A DNA stretch of 64,000 bases from Alistipes onderdonkii (GCF_025145285.1 NZ_CP102251.1:1860001-1924000), one strand, 5' to 3'; shown: positions 26,232-35,197, numbered from the stretch's first letter. Made by a program: numbers and translations. Notes: generated by a model from the letters alone, not told the origin.

Positions 26232-28163
26232 CTACCGGCGGCTGCTTTCGGGGACGATTTCGCCCTCGGGTTCGATGCCCTTGAGGTATTTGCCGAGGAA
26301 TTTCTCCATCGCGCGATAGAAATCGAAGCGGTTCTCCTCGTTGTGGAAGCCATGTCCCTCGTTGTCCTTGACCATGTAGTCGACATGCACGCCGCGTTTG
26401 CGCAGGGCGTCGACCATCTGGTTGCTCTCGTTGATGTTCACACGGGGGTCGTTGGCGCCCTGTACCACCAGCAGCGGGGTTTTGATCCGTTCGGCGTTGA
26501 GTGCCGGGGAGTTTTCGCGCAGCATTTGAGCGTCCTTTTCGGGATTGCCGACCATCTCGTACATCATGTCGAGCATCGGTTTCCAGTAGGGAGGGATGGT
26601 TTGCAGGAACGAGAAGAGGTTCGATACGCCCACGTAGTCCACGGCGCAGGCATAGAGGTCGGGATCCTTGACGATACCCTGCAACGTGGCGTAACCGCCG
26701 TAGCTGCCGCCGTAGATGGCGATCTTCGAAGGATCGGCGATGCCCTTTTCGATCAGCCAGTTCACGCCGTCCGTAATGTCGTCCTGCATGGTCTGGCCCC
26801 ATTTGCCGTAGGCGATTTCGGTGAATTTGCGCCCGAAGCCGGTCGAACCGCGGAAGTTCATCTGCAATACGGCGTAGCCGCGGTTGGCCAGGAACTGCAC
26901 CTCGGGGTTGAATCCCCACGAGTCGCGGGCCCACGGGCCGCCGTGGGGGTTGACCACTACGGGCAGGTTCTTGGCGTTGTGAAGCGTCTTGCCGACGGGC
27001 AGCGTGAGGTATCCCTCGATTTCGAGGCCGTCGCGCGAGGTATAGGTGACCGGGGTCATCTCGGCCATCTGTTGTTCGTCGATCCACGGTGCGAGGTCGG
27101 CCAGCTTGGTCATCGTGTCGCTTTTCACGTCGTAGAAGTAGTAGGCGCCCATCGTGCGGTCGCCGCCCGCATAGACGATGTATTTGTCCTCGGCTTTGTT
27201 CGAACCGCCGATACCGATTTCATAGCCCCGCAGGTGCTTCTCCATCCGGCCGAGCATCTCTTCGGTAGCCTTGTCGAAGAAGTGGCGGGTCTTGCCCTTG
27301 TGTCCTTCGTACGACACGCCCAGCAGTTTCTTCTGCGCGTCGCTGTACCACAGGCCGCCGAGGTCGTATTTATCGTTGGTGTAGAGTTGTTCCAGCTCCT
27401 CGCAGGTCGCGGGATCCATCAGCACGAGTGCCGATTTGTCGCGCCCGAGGTTAGTGATGGCGTAAACCAGCTTGTTGTCCGGGGTGAAGGTGGCGAACGA
27501 CACGCCCTCCTTGAAGTTGGTCGTCAGTACGGGACGGAAAGGCTCGGCTTCGGTTTCGCGGTAGCGGATCTGCGTGTTCACGCCGTCGACGATGGCGTAG
27601 GCCACGCGCAGCTTGCCGTCATGGTCGGTCAGCCAGCTCTGGATGTCGCCGGGATTCTCGCACAGCATCGTCATCTCGCCCGTGTTGAGGTTCAGGCGGT
27701 AGGGGTCGAAGATCATCGGGTTGCGCTGGTTGGTGCCGATGATCATCAGCGAGTCGATTTCCTCGAGCGGGTCGATGATCTGTGTCCGCACGCCCGGGAT
27801 GGCCGTATAGGCCTTCGGGTTGCTGCCGTCGATGTCCACGCCGTAGAGTTGGAAATTCTCGTCGCCGCCCGTGTCCTTCAGGTAGAGGATGCGGTTGTTG
27901 TTGGCCCAGAAATACCCGGCCAGGTCGCGCTCTGTCTCCGAGGTGATGCGTACGGCATCCTTGCCGTCGACAGGTTGCACGAAGATGTTGCGGCGGCTTT
28001 CGTAAGGCGCCATATAGGAGAAATACTTGCCGTCGGGCGAGATCTGGTAACCCGTTTTTTCCGAGTTGCGGAAGAAGGTTTCCATCGGCAACTCGGGGGC
28101 TGTCTTGGGTGCGCATGCGGCCAGCATGGCTGCCGTGGCGGCGAACATAAAGAGTTTTTTCAT
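26232..28163 (-). CDS. S9-family prolyl oligopeptidase, lipoprotein
   Basis: 643 residues. The lipoprotein signal MKKLFMFAATAAMLAAC puts the acylated Cys at 17, so the enzyme is in the envelope, probably at the periplasmic or outer membrane face. An N-terminal beta-propeller (about 30-370) is followed by an alpha/beta-hydrolase domain with nucleophile Ser in YGGSYGGYATLQG, Asp in VQGANDPRVNINES and His in NEGHGFHNEEN. Such enzymes cleave short peptides, often after proline or as dipeptidyl/acylaminoacyl peptidases; the exact specificity is open. The preceding small membrane protein gene ends 3 bp upstream, so the pair is one operon. Confidence 0.92.
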   Translation of the reverse strand: MKKLFMFAATAAMLAACAPKTAPELPMETFFRNSEKTGYQISPDGKYFSYMAPYESRRNIFVQPVDGKDAVRITSETERDLAGYFWANNNRILYLKDTGGDENFQLYGVDIDGSNPKAYTAIPGVRTQIIDPLEEIDSLMIIGTNQRNPMIFDPYRLNLNTGEMTMLCENPGDIQSWLTDHDGKLRVAYAIVDGVNTQIRYRETEAEPFRPVLTTNFKEGVSFATFTPDNKLVYAITNLGRDKSALVLMDPATCEELEQLYTNDKYDLGGLWYSDAQKKLLGVSYEGHKGKTRHFFDKATEEMLGRMEKHLRGYEIGIGGSNKAEDKYIVYAGGDRTMGAYYFYDVKSDTMTKLADLAPWIDEQQMAEMTPVTYTSRDGLEIEGYLTLPVGKTLHNAKNLPVVVNPHGGPWARDSWGFNPEVQFLANRGYAVLQMNFRGSTGFGRKFTEIAYGKWGQTMQDDITDGVNWLIEKGIADPSKIAIYGGSYGGYATLQGIVKDPDLYACAVDYVGVSNLFSFLQTIPPYWKPMLDMMYEMVGNPEKDAQMLRENSPALNAERIKTPLLVVQGANDPRVNINESNQMVDALRKRGVHVDYMVKDNEGHGFHNEENRFDFYRAMEKFLGKYLKGIEPEGEIVPESSRR

Positions 28164-28166
28164 GGG

Positions 28167-28370
28167 TTATTCGTTGGAATTTTCGTTTTGTTTTTTCGAG
28201 CGCAAGGCATCCCGCCAGATGCCGCAGACCGAGAGGGTCAGCAGGATCAGGAGCGGTATGTCGCCGGTGTGCGATGCTCCGGGAAACATCAGGTGCGTGG
28301 CTACTTTGATTGCAAAGGCTGCCACGGCGATGAAAATGGCCAGGATGCGGATGACTTTTTCGATTTCCAT
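28167..28370 (-). CDS. Small membrane protein upstream of the S9 peptidase
   Basis: 67 residues with two hydrophobic segments (about 8-24 and 38-52) and a basic, polar C-terminus. No family recognised. It is the first gene after a very good promoter and ends 3 bp before the S9 peptidase start, so it is expressed with it. Function unknown. Confidence 0.75.
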   Translation of the reverse strand: MEIEKVIRILAIFIAVAAFAIKVATHLMFPGASHTGDIPLLILLTLSVCGIWRDALRSKKQNENSNE

Positions 28371-28398
28371 AGTGGGTGTCTTTTTGTTTTTGACACTG

Positions 28399-28428
28399 CA
28401 AACTTACGAAAGAAATTTTGAAAAACAA
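28399..28428 (-). promoter_or_regulatory. Promoter of the small membrane protein-S9 peptidase operon
   Basis: The reverse strand has TTG (28426-28428), 19 bp, then TAAGTTTG (28399-28406), an ideal Bacteroidota sigma factor site. The transcript would start about 20 nt before the first start codon. Confidence 0.8.
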
Positions 28429-28504
28429 ATAAAATTTATTGTTTTTCGATAAAAATTTTATGATAAGCAGCTTTTCATCTGTCTGACCGCAGGGAACCCG
28501 TAAC

Positions 28505-28528
28505 AAAAAAACGCCCGGAGGCGTTTTT
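28505..28528 (-). terminator. Terminator of the U32 peptidase gene
   Basis: Short stem AAACGCC / GGCGTTT with a 4-nt loop, flanked by A and T runs, so it could act on both strands. It lies about 30 bp after the U32 gene stop. Confidence 0.75.
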
Positions 28529-28557
28529 CGTAATGGATATTGTCCCGACAGCCGGGT

Positions 28558-29802
28558 CTATTCCGCATCGACGAATTTGTAGAGCTGGTCGCCGCGGTGG
28601 ATCGGTGTGTCGGTATGCACGGCGCAGAGGGTGCCCTGTGCCACGAATTGCGCCGGGGTGCCGTCGGTGTCGTGCAGCTCGGCGAGCGTCTGTTCGGCGA
28701 TGCCGGTGGTGGCACCCATGAAGAAAATCTCTTCGCCCACGGACAGCGGTGCGGCTTCGACCAGTACCTCGGCCACCGATATTCTTTTGTAGAAGTTCGT
28801 CACCTTGCCTACGTAGACCTTGCGCCGCGTGGCGGCCGAGCCGTAATGTTGGCTGTGTTCGGCCACGGGGCGCCCGGCGTAGTAGCCCTCCCAAAATCCG
28901 CGGTTGAAGACCGTGGCGAGCCGCTCCTTCAGCCCGGCGGCCAGGGCGGGGGTGTAGGTGCCCGCTTCGATGGCGCGCAGCGCCTCGTCGTAACACGACA
29001 CCACGCGCTTGACGTATTCCGCGCCGCGGGCGCGTCCTTCGATCTTCAGCACCCGGACGCCCGCGCCGATGAACCGGTCGAGGAAATCGACCGTGCAGAG
29101 GTCTTTGGGCGAGAGGACGTAACGCCCGTCGATGTCCAGCGCCGCACCGGTCTCCGTGTCCGTGACGGTGTATTTGCGACGGCATAACTGGCGGCAGGCG
29201 CCGCGGTTGGCCGAGCAGTTGGTTTCGTAGAGCGAGAGGTAGCACTTGCCCGAGATGGACATGCATAATGCACCGTGGGCGAACATCTCGATCCCGACCA
29301 GCTCGCCGCGCGGGCCCCGGATGTCGTTCTCGACGATCTGGCGGTGTATCTGCGCCACCTGTTCGAGCGTCAGCTCGCGCGCCAGCACCACCGTGTCGGC
29401 CCACTGCGAGAAGAACTTCACGGTTTCGGAGTTCGAAATGTTGCTCTGGGTCGAAATATGCACTTCGACCCCGATGCGCCGGGCGTAGAGTATCGCCGCG
29501 AAATCGGTGGCGATAATGGCGTCGATGCCTTCGGCCTTGGCGCGGTCGATCACCTCGTGGACGGTCAGCATCTCGTCCTCGTAGACGATGGTGTTGACCG
29601 TGAGGTAGGTCTTGACCCCTGCGGCGTGTGCCGTGGCGACGATCTTCGCCAGGTCGTCGAGCGTGAAGTTCGCAGCCGATGCCGAGCGCATGTTGAGCTT
29701 CCCGACGCCGAAATATACCGAGTCCGCCCCGGCCTGTATGGCTGCGGCCAGTGCTTCGTAAGACCCTACGGGGGCCATGATTTCTATCTCGGAGCGTTGC
29801 AT
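28558..29802 (-). CDS. Peptidase U32 family protein
   Basis: 414 residues beginning IEIMAPVGSYEALAAAIQAG. The U32 signature is present as EMFAHGALCMSISGKCYLSL followed by NRGACRQLCRRKY, with the cysteines that in characterised relatives hold an iron-sulfur cluster. Known U32 members include RlhA (23S rRNA hydroxylation), UbiU/UbiV and TrhP (tRNA modification), as well as collagenase-type proteins. A role in RNA hydroxylation is therefore as likely as proteolysis, and the sequence alone does not decide. It is followed by its own terminator and starts 55 bp after the prenyl synthase stop. Confidence 0.9.
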   Translation of the reverse strand: MQRSEIEIMAPVGSYEALAAAIQAGADSVYFGVGKLNMRSASAANFTLDDLAKIVATAHAAGVKTYLTVNTIVYEDEMLTVHEVIDRAKAEGIDAIIATDFAAILYARRIGVEVHISTQSNISNSETVKFFSQWADTVVLARELTLEQVAQIHRQIVENDIRGPRGELVGIEMFAHGALCMSISGKCYLSLYETNCSANRGACRQLCRRKYTVTDTETGAALDIDGRYVLSPKDLCTVDFLDRFIGAGVRVLKIEGRARGAEYVKRVVSCYDEALRAIEAGTYTPALAAGLKERLATVFNRGFWEGYYAGRPVAEHSQHYGSAATRRKVYVGKVTNFYKRISVAEVLVEAAPLSVGEEIFFMGATTGIAEQTLAELHDTDGTPAQFVAQGTLCAVHTDTPIHRGDQLYKFVDAE

Positions 29803-29857
29803 AGTGTCGTTTGCGGGGGATGTCCCTGCGTCGTTTGCCGCAGGGGTGTTGGCGGAA

Positions 29858-30826
29858 TCAGTTTTTGCGTCCCATCAGGCTCAGGGCGTATTCGCGCATC
29901 CGTTCCGTGCGGGATTTTTCGACCGAAAGGGTGTCGAGGATGCCCAGCGCCCTTTCGAAGCGCAGCGAAATCTGCTGTTCGGTGAGGCGTGGTATGTCGA
30001 GACGGTCGTAGACGGCTTTTATCGTGGCGATTTTCTCGGCGTCGGGCATCTGTGAGCGGTGTGTCGAGCGGAGCACTTCGCGCGTAGGTTCGTCGGCGCG
30101 GCTTATGGCCGTGATCATCAGGTAGGTCTGTTTGCCTTCGAGGATGTCGCCGCCGATGGCCTTGCCCAGCCTCTCGTCGCCGTAGCTGTCCAGCAGGTCG
30201 TCCTGCAGTTGGAATGCCAGTCCCAGTTCGATGGCGAAGCGGCGCAGCTTGCGGCAGTCCTCCTCCGAAGCGCCGCCCAGCAGGGCGCCGATCGTGGTGG
30301 CCCCGGCCAGCAGCACCGAGGTCTTCAGTTCGATCATGTGCATGTATTCCACGACCGAAACCTTCGGCTTGCGTTCGAAATCCATGTCGTACTGCTGCCC
30401 TTCGCATACTTCGAGCGCCATGGTGTTGAACGTCGAGAGTATCTGCGGCAGCAGCTGCGCCGGCACTTCGCCCAGCAACCGGTAGGCGCAGATCAGCATG
30501 GCGTCGCCCGAGAGGATCGCCACGTTCTGTCCCCACTTGGCGTAGACCGAGGGTTTGCCGCGCCGCACGGCTGCATTGTCCATGATGTCGTCGTGCAGCA
30601 GCGTGAAGTTATGGAACACCTCGACGGCCGCGGCGGCCGGCAGGGCATGTTGTATCTTGTCGGTGAAGATGCCGTTGGAGAGCATCAGCAGCATGGGGCG
30701 CAGGCGCTTGCCGCCGCCCGCGAGCGAATAGCCGATCGGGGCGTAAAGTAGCTCGGGTTCGGCCGGGAACTCGGTTTGGGCCAGGTAATTTTCGATGGCG
30801 GAGAGCAGTTGCTCGTTCGTTTGCAT
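29858..30826 (-). CDS. Polyprenyl diphosphate synthase (trans-isoprenyl)
   Basis: 322 residues from the ATG at 30826. All-helical prenyl synthase with the first aspartate-rich motif DDIMD in LLHDDIMDNAAVRRGKPS and the second, DDLLD, in FQLQDDLLDSYGDERLG. The enzyme condenses isopentenyl diphosphate onto allylic diphosphates. Product length (C15, C20 or longer, for example for menaquinone side chains) cannot be set with certainty. Menaquinone genes and ispG elsewhere in the window make the isoprenoid link plausible. A -7 box TACTTTTG lies on the reverse strand at 30860-30867. Confidence 0.93.
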   Translation of the reverse strand: MQTNEQLLSAIENYLAQTEFPAEPELLYAPIGYSLAGGGKRLRPMLLMLSNGIFTDKIQHALPAAAAVEVFHNFTLLHDDIMDNAAVRRGKPSVYAKWGQNVAILSGDAMLICAYRLLGEVPAQLLPQILSTFNTMALEVCEGQQYDMDFERKPKVSVVEYMHMIELKTSVLLAGATTIGALLGGASEEDCRKLRRFAIELGLAFQLQDDLLDSYGDERLGKAIGGDILEGKQTYLMITAISRADEPTREVLRSTHRSQMPDAEKIATIKAVYDRLDIPRLTEQQISLRFERALGILDTLSVEKSRTERMREYALSLMGRKN

Positions 30827-30859
30827 AGTCTGACAATACTTTTGGATCGGAATCTGTCC

Positions 30860-30867
30860 CAAAAGTA
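30860..30867 (-). promoter_or_regulatory. -7 box of the polyprenyl synthase gene
   Basis: The reverse strand reads TACTTTTG, 33 bp ahead of the start codon. The -33 element is weak. It is divergent from the ROK kinase promoter. Confidence 0.55.
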
Positions 30868-30877
30868 GGAAAAAAGT

Positions 30878-30907
30878 TTGGAGTAGCCGAATTTTGGATT
30901 AACTTTG
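30878..30907 (+). promoter_or_regulatory. Promoter of the ROK kinase gene
   Basis: TTG at 30878-30880, a 19-bp spacer and TAACTTTG at 30900-30907 match the Bacteroidota consensus exactly. The transcript would start roughly 30 nt before the ATG. Confidence 0.8.
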
Positions 30908-30942
30908 ACCTGATAAATTCTAACCTTTAACCTGAACACGAT

Positions 30943-31947
30943 ATGAAAAAACTCGCTTTCGGCGTGGACATCGGCGGTATCAACACTGCGTTCGGCCTCG
31001 TCGACGAAAACGGCGACCTGTATGCCGAATCGGTCATTTCGACCAAGAAATACCCCAGTGTAGACGACTATCCGGCCTATGTCGAAGACCTCTGCCAGGC
31101 GATGCATGCACTGGCCGACAGTCTTTCGTTCGAGTACGAACTGACGGGTATCGGCATCGGCGCCCCAAATGCCAATTATCATAAGGGTACGGTCGAAAAC
31201 CCCGCGAACCTCTGGAAATTCCGCGAAGGAGACCCCAATCCGGACGAAAGCCGCCGTATTTTCCCGCTGGCGGACGACATCCGGAACTGCTTCGGGGGTG
31301 TGAAGGTGCTCGTGACGAACGATGCCAATGCCGCGACGATCGGCGAGATGATTTACGGCAATGCCAAGGGCATGCGCGATTTCATCATGATAACGCTCGG
31401 TACGGGGCTCGGATCGGGTTTCGTCGCCAACGGCGAGATGGTCTACGGCCATGATGGCTTTGCCGGAGAGTTCGGCCATGTCATCGTCGAGCGCGACGGC
31501 CGCGAGTGCGGCTGCGGGCGTAAGGGCTGTCTGGAGACCTATGTTTCGGCTACGGGCATCAAGCGCACGGCATTCGAGCTGATGGCCAAAATGTCGGCCC
31601 CCAGCAAGCTGCGCGACATCGCTTTCGGCGATTTCGACGCTTCGATGATCTCCGCGGCTGCCGAGCAGGGCGATCCCATCGCCCTCGAAGCCTTCCGTTT
31701 TACGGGCGAGATGCTCGGTCGTGCACTGGCCGACGTGGTGACCGTCACGTCGCCCGAGGCGATATTCCTCTTCGGCGGCCTGTCGAAGGCGGGCAAGCTG
31801 ATCTTCGAGCCTACGCAGTGGTACATGGAAGAGAGCATGCTCTTCGTATTCAAGAATAAAGTGAAGCTGCTTCCGAGCGGTATTCAGGGTAAGAATGCCG
31901 CGATCCTCGGCGCTTCGGCCCTGATCTGGCAGGAAGAGAACAAATAA
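30943..31947 (+). CDS. ROK-family sugar kinase (glucokinase-like)
   Basis: 334 residues with the N-terminal phosphate-binding loop FGVDIGGINTAFGLVDENG, the catalytic Asp in VTNDANAATIGEM, and the ROK zinc motif CGCGRKGCLE in the middle. ROK kinases phosphorylate glucose or related hexoses with ATP and feed glycolysis. No DNA-binding N-terminus is present, so it is a kinase and not a ROK repressor. It is a single-gene unit with a strong promoter and a terminator after it; no transporter neighbour hints at a special sugar. Confidence 0.93.
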   Translation: MKKLAFGVDIGGINTAFGLVDENGDLYAESVISTKKYPSVDDYPAYVEDLCQAMHALADSLSFEYELTGIGIGAPNANYHKGTVENPANLWKFREGDPNPDESRRIFPLADDIRNCFGGVKVLVTNDANAATIGEMIYGNAKGMRDFIMITLGTGLGSGFVANGEMVYGHDGFAGEFGHVIVERDGRECGCGRKGCLETYVSATGIKRTAFELMAKMSAPSKLRDIAFGDFDASMISAAAEQGDPIALEAFRFTGEMLGRALADVVTVTSPEAIFLFGGLSKAGKLIFEPTQWYMEESMLFVFKNKVKLLPSGIQGKNAAILGASALIWQEENK

Positions 31948-32061
31948 TTCCGGCGGAAGGCCGGGCGACGGGCATCGCTTCGGTGCACCCAGGAGGGAAA
32001 CGGGCGGCGGGCCCGGGCTGCCTTGTCTTGCCGGTGTCGTTTCCGGATTCCGGATGAAAAG

Positions 32062-32094
32062 AATGCCGGCGGAGTTCACACTCCGCCGGCATTT
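32062..32094. terminator. Bidirectional terminator between the ROK kinase and dps genes
   Basis: Very stable stem AATGCCGGCGGAG / CTCCGCCGGCATT with a 6-nt loop, placed between convergent genes. The T runs are short on both sides, so it may act mainly through stem stability. Confidence 0.65.
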
Positions 32095-32131
32095 CCATTG
32101 TATACCGGCTGCCCGGTCTTCCCGTGAAGGG

Positions 32132-32605
32132 CTATTTGTTGTAGGCGGTCAGCATCCAGACCATCTTCTCCTGCTCCTTCAGGTAGTCGCTCATCAACGC
32201 CACGGTAGCCTCGTCGCCGGCCTCCGAAGCCAGTGCGAGCAACTTGCGCTCCTCGCCGATAAGATAGCTGTAAGTGGTGAGGATATGCCCGATGGCCTCA
32301 TCGCCGCGTGTTACGCCGGAAATCTCCTTGACCTTGGCGACCCTGAGGTATTCGCTGAACCTGTTTTCGGGCTTGCCGCCCAGCATCAGGATGCGTTCCG
32401 CGATCTGATCGGCCTTTTCGGCAGTATCGTCGTACAGCTCTTCGAACTTGCCGTGCAGGACGAAGAACCCGTGCCCTTCGATATCCCAGTGGAAACCCCG
32501 CAGGTTGGTGTAAAATACTTGGAAGTCGGCCAGCAGCGAATGCAGCGCCGATACTACGCCCTGTACTTTCTTCTCGTCCAGGTGCAAATAATCCAGTGTT
32601 TTCAT
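32132..32605 (-). CDS. dps: Dps-family ferritin-like protein
   Basis: 157 residues from the ATG at 32605. Four-helix ferritin-like protein; the ferroxidase ligands lie in LRGFHWDIEGHGFFVLHGKFEE (His, Asp, Glu), the intersubunit site of Dps. It oxidises ferrous iron with peroxide, stores iron and protects DNA. It is the third gene of the ahpC-ahpF-dps run; the gap from the ahpF stop is 28 bp, so it probably shares the stress-inducible promoter. Confidence 0.94.
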   Translation of the reverse strand: MKTLDYLHLDEKKVQGVVSALHSLLADFQVFYTNLRGFHWDIEGHGFFVLHGKFEELYDDTAEKADQIAERILMLGGKPENRFSEYLRVAKVKEISGVTRGDEAIGHILTTYSYLIGEERKLLALASEAGDEATVALMSDYLKEQEKMVWMLTAYNK

Positions 32606-32633
32606 AATCGTTTTTATTTTAATAGTTTGCATA

Positions 32634-34184
32634 TCATATGATTCCCTTGATCCGGTCTTCCGAGGCCGACAGGGCCGCCTTGGCCCCTTCGCCCATTGCG
32701 ATCACGATCTGTTTGTAACGTATGTCCGTCACATCGCCCGCTGCATATACGCCGGGTACCGACGTGCGGCACTCCTTGTCGGTGAGGATTTCTCCCGCGC
32801 GGTTGGTGTCGAGGATGCCGGCGAACAGCTTGCTGTTGGCCGAGAGGCCGATCTGGACGAATACGCCGTCGAGCGGCAGCCGTTTTTCCGCTCCCGTCGA
32901 GCGGTCTTTCGTGCGCAGGGCCGTCATGCGGCTGCCGTCGCCTTCGACCTCGAGCGTCTGCACGTTCGTATGTACCTCTACATTGGGGAGCGTGCGCAGC
33001 TTCTCCTGCAATACCTGGTCGGCCTTGAGAGTCTCCATGAATTCGAGAACCGTCACCGAAGCGCAGGTGCCCGCCAGGTCGATTGCGGCCTCGACCCCCG
33101 AATTGCCGCCGCCGATCACGGCCACGTGTCTGCCTGCGTAGAACGGCCCGTCGCAGTGGGGGCAGAAGGCTACGCCGCGGCCGATATACTCTGCCTCGCC
33201 CGGCACCCCGAGCCTGCGCCACGAAGCTCCCGTGGCGACGACCAGTGCCGGGGCGCGGAAAACCTCCCCGCCTTTGGCATGCAGCTCCCGGATGCCGCCG
33301 TCTATGTCGAAACGCTCGATGCGGCGGTTGTCGCAGATGTCGATCCCGTAGGCCTCCATGTGTCTGCGCAGGTCGCCTGCGAGCTCTGCTCCGGTCGTGC
33401 GCGGCACCGAGATCAGGTTTTCGATGCCTACCGTTTCATTGACCTGTCCGCCGACCTTTTCTGCCACGACCGCCACGCGGAGCCCCTTGCGGGCTGCATA
33501 GATCGCGGCCGAAGCCCCGGCGGGGCCGCCCCCGGCGACCAGCAGGTCATATTCGCGCACGTGGGGCGTTATGCCTGTGTCCGAAGTGCCGAAGCGCTCC
33601 TCGAGTTTGTCCAGCAGTTCGGCCAGCGAGCCGCGGCCGACGTGGATCAGCTCTTCGCCGTGGAAGACCGCCGGCACGGCCTGGATATTCAGCCGTGCAA
33701 CCTCCTCGGGGAACAAGGCTCCGTCCACGGCCGTATGGGTGATCCGGGGATTGGAGAGCGCCAGCAGGTTGAGCGCCTGTACCACATCGGGGCAGTTGGT
33801 GCAGGTGAGCGACATGTAGGTCGTCAGCGCGATCTGCCCGCCGAGCGCCCCGATCCGTCGGCGCGTCGCTTCGTCGGGCAGGTTTTTGCCCTTGCCGTCT
33901 GCGTTCAGCACGGCCAGTATCAGCGAGCTGAATTCATGGCCGTTGGGCACTGCCCGGAAGTGGATGCCGGTGTCCTTGTCGTTGCGCAGAAGCCGGAACT
34001 CCAGTCCCTGCCCGTCGGTGATCCGACAGCCGATCTTCGCGGAACAGGCCGCCGTCTCTTCGAGCAGCTCGAGCAGCTCTCCGCGCGACGCATGGCCGGG
34101 GTCGGCCGTGACGTCGAACACGTAGGAGGCTTCCAGCCCCTCAAACAAGCGGAGCAACTGCTCCCTGAGTGCATGATCCAGCAT
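32634..34184 (-). CDS. ahpF: Alkyl hydroperoxide reductase subunit F
   Basis: 516-residue flavoprotein disulfide reductase that passes NADH electrons to AhpC. Order: two thioredoxin-like repeats (about 1-195) with redox motif CTNC; FAD domain with AGGGPAGASAAIYAARKG; NAD domain with AVIGGGNSGVEAAIDLAG; and the thioredoxin-reductase disulfide CPHC in AFCPHCDGPFYAG. Length is normal. It starts 5 bp after the ahpC stop, a clear operon, and dps follows. Confidence 0.96.
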   Translation of the reverse strand: MLDHALREQLLRLFEGLEASYVFDVTADPGHASRGELLELLEETAACSAKIGCRITDGQGLEFRLLRNDKDTGIHFRAVPNGHEFSSLILAVLNADGKGKNLPDEATRRRIGALGGQIALTTYMSLTCTNCPDVVQALNLLALSNPRITHTAVDGALFPEEVARLNIQAVPAVFHGEELIHVGRGSLAELLDKLEERFGTSDTGITPHVREYDLLVAGGGPAGASAAIYAARKGLRVAVVAEKVGGQVNETVGIENLISVPRTTGAELAGDLRRHMEAYGIDICDNRRIERFDIDGGIRELHAKGGEVFRAPALVVATGASWRRLGVPGEAEYIGRGVAFCPHCDGPFYAGRHVAVIGGGNSGVEAAIDLAGTCASVTVLEFMETLKADQVLQEKLRTLPNVEVHTNVQTLEVEGDGSRMTALRTKDRSTGAEKRLPLDGVFVQIGLSANSKLFAGILDTNRAGEILTDKECRTSVPGVYAAGDVTDIRYKQIVIAMGEGAKAALSASEDRIKGII

Positions 34185-34189
34185 GGCCC

Positions 34190-34756
34190 TTAGATTTTAC
34201 CTACCAGGTCGATACTCGGTTTGAGCGTCTCGGCGCCCTGCTGCCATTTGGCGGGGCATACTTCACCCGGGTGTGCCTCGACGAACTGTGCCGCGGCGAC
34301 TTTGCGCAGCAACTCCTCTGCATTGCGGCCGATGCTGTTGTCCTGGATCTCCACCAGCTTGACCTTCCCCTCGGGGTTGACGACGAACGTGCCGCGGTAG
34401 GCTACGCCTTCTTCCTCGATCATGACGCCGAAGCCGCGCGAAAGTACACCCGTGGGGTCTGCGAGCATCGGGTAGTTGATTTTGCGGATGCTTTCCGAAG
34501 TGTCGTGCCAGGCTTTGTGTACGAAGTGGGTGTCGGTGCTTACCGAGTAGACCTCCACGCCCATGGCTTTGAACCGGTCGTATTTGTCGGCCATGTCCAC
34601 CAGCTCGGTGGGGCACACGAACGTGAAGTCGGCCGGGTAGAAAAAGAAGATCGCCCATTTGCCTTTGAGGTCTTCGTTCGTGACCGTTACGAATTTGCCG
34701 TTGTGGTAGGCCTGAACCTTGAATTCGGGTACCGTTGAATTGATGATTGATGTCAT
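34190..34756 (-). CDS. ahpC: Alkyl hydroperoxide reductase subunit C (2-Cys peroxiredoxin)
   Basis: 188 residues from the ATG at 34756 (MTSIINSTVPEFKVQAYHN). The peroxidatic Cys lies in DFTFVCPTELVDM and the resolving Cys in HPGEVCPAKW near the C-terminus, as in typical AhpC. It reduces hydrogen peroxide and organic hydroperoxides and is recycled by AhpF encoded next. It is the first gene of the oxidative stress operon, with a promoter and an inverted repeat upstream that may be a redox-regulator operator. Confidence 0.97.
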   Translation of the reverse strand: MTSIINSTVPEFKVQAYHNGKFVTVTNEDLKGKWAIFFFYPADFTFVCPTELVDMADKYDRFKAMGVEVYSVSTDTHFVHKAWHDTSESIRKINYPMLADPTGVLSRGFGVMIEEEGVAYRGTFVVNPEGKVKLVEIQDNSIGRNAEELLRKVAAAQFVEAHPGEVCPAKWQQGAETLKPSIDLVGKI

Positions 34757-34817
34757 AGCTGTACTTGTTTTATTTATGTGAATATTTTTTGCTGCTTTAG
34801 TTTTCTTCCTCTTTGCT

Positions 34818-34852
34818 GATACAAAAATAGGGGAAATCTTTGTATAAATCAA
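34818..34852 (-). promoter_or_regulatory. Promoter and candidate operator of ahpC-ahpF-dps
   Basis: On the reverse strand TTG (34850-34852), 20 bp, TATTTTTG (34822-34829). An inverted repeat GATACAAA (34818-34825) / TTTGTATA (34839-34846) spans the promoter, a sensible place for a regulator such as OxyR. The regulator identity is inferred from the genes only. Confidence 0.65.
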
Positions 34853-34879
34853 ATTGATAATATTTATGCAGTTATAGTT

Positions 34880-35160
34880 AAAATCTATGATAGTGCTTTT
34901 ACCGCGCTCCGGCCTGTGTTTTGCCGTTGCCCGTAGATTTTATAAAAGTACGGAGCCCGGCGTATCCGTGCAATCGCAATTTCAGGGGAATTTTCCCCGC
35001 CCGATACCCGTTATTGGGGATATGCGCCGGAATCCGGAACAGGCGGGGCCGGGAACAGGATCGGAGTGCCCGGGGCAGCCGGGATCGCATCATGCGGGAA
35101 TCCGGAATGAAGATTCCCGCAGGCCGCCGGGGTTTTCCCGGTGCCGGGAGCGGGGTGCCT
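34880..35160. other. Intergenic stretch without a supportable gene
   Basis: About 280 bp of GC-rich sequence between the ahpC promoter and the terminator of the next reverse-strand gene. Both strands have open frames of low quality, and I see no conserved start or motif. Confidence 0.6.
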
Positions 35161-35164
35161 GCAA

Positions 35165-35197
35165 TACGAAAGCCCCGGAGCGTTAACTCCGGGGCTT
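35165..35197 (-). terminator. Terminator of the coiled-coil membrane protein gene
   Basis: Stem AGCCCCGGAG / CTCCGGGGCT with a 6-nt loop, then TTTCGT on the reverse strand, about 40 bp after the stop codon. Confidence 0.75.

Noticed and set aside
26217..28421. A 734-codon open frame opposite the S9 peptidase gene.
   Set aside because: Shadow; the reverse-strand protein has complete motifs, signal peptide and promoter.
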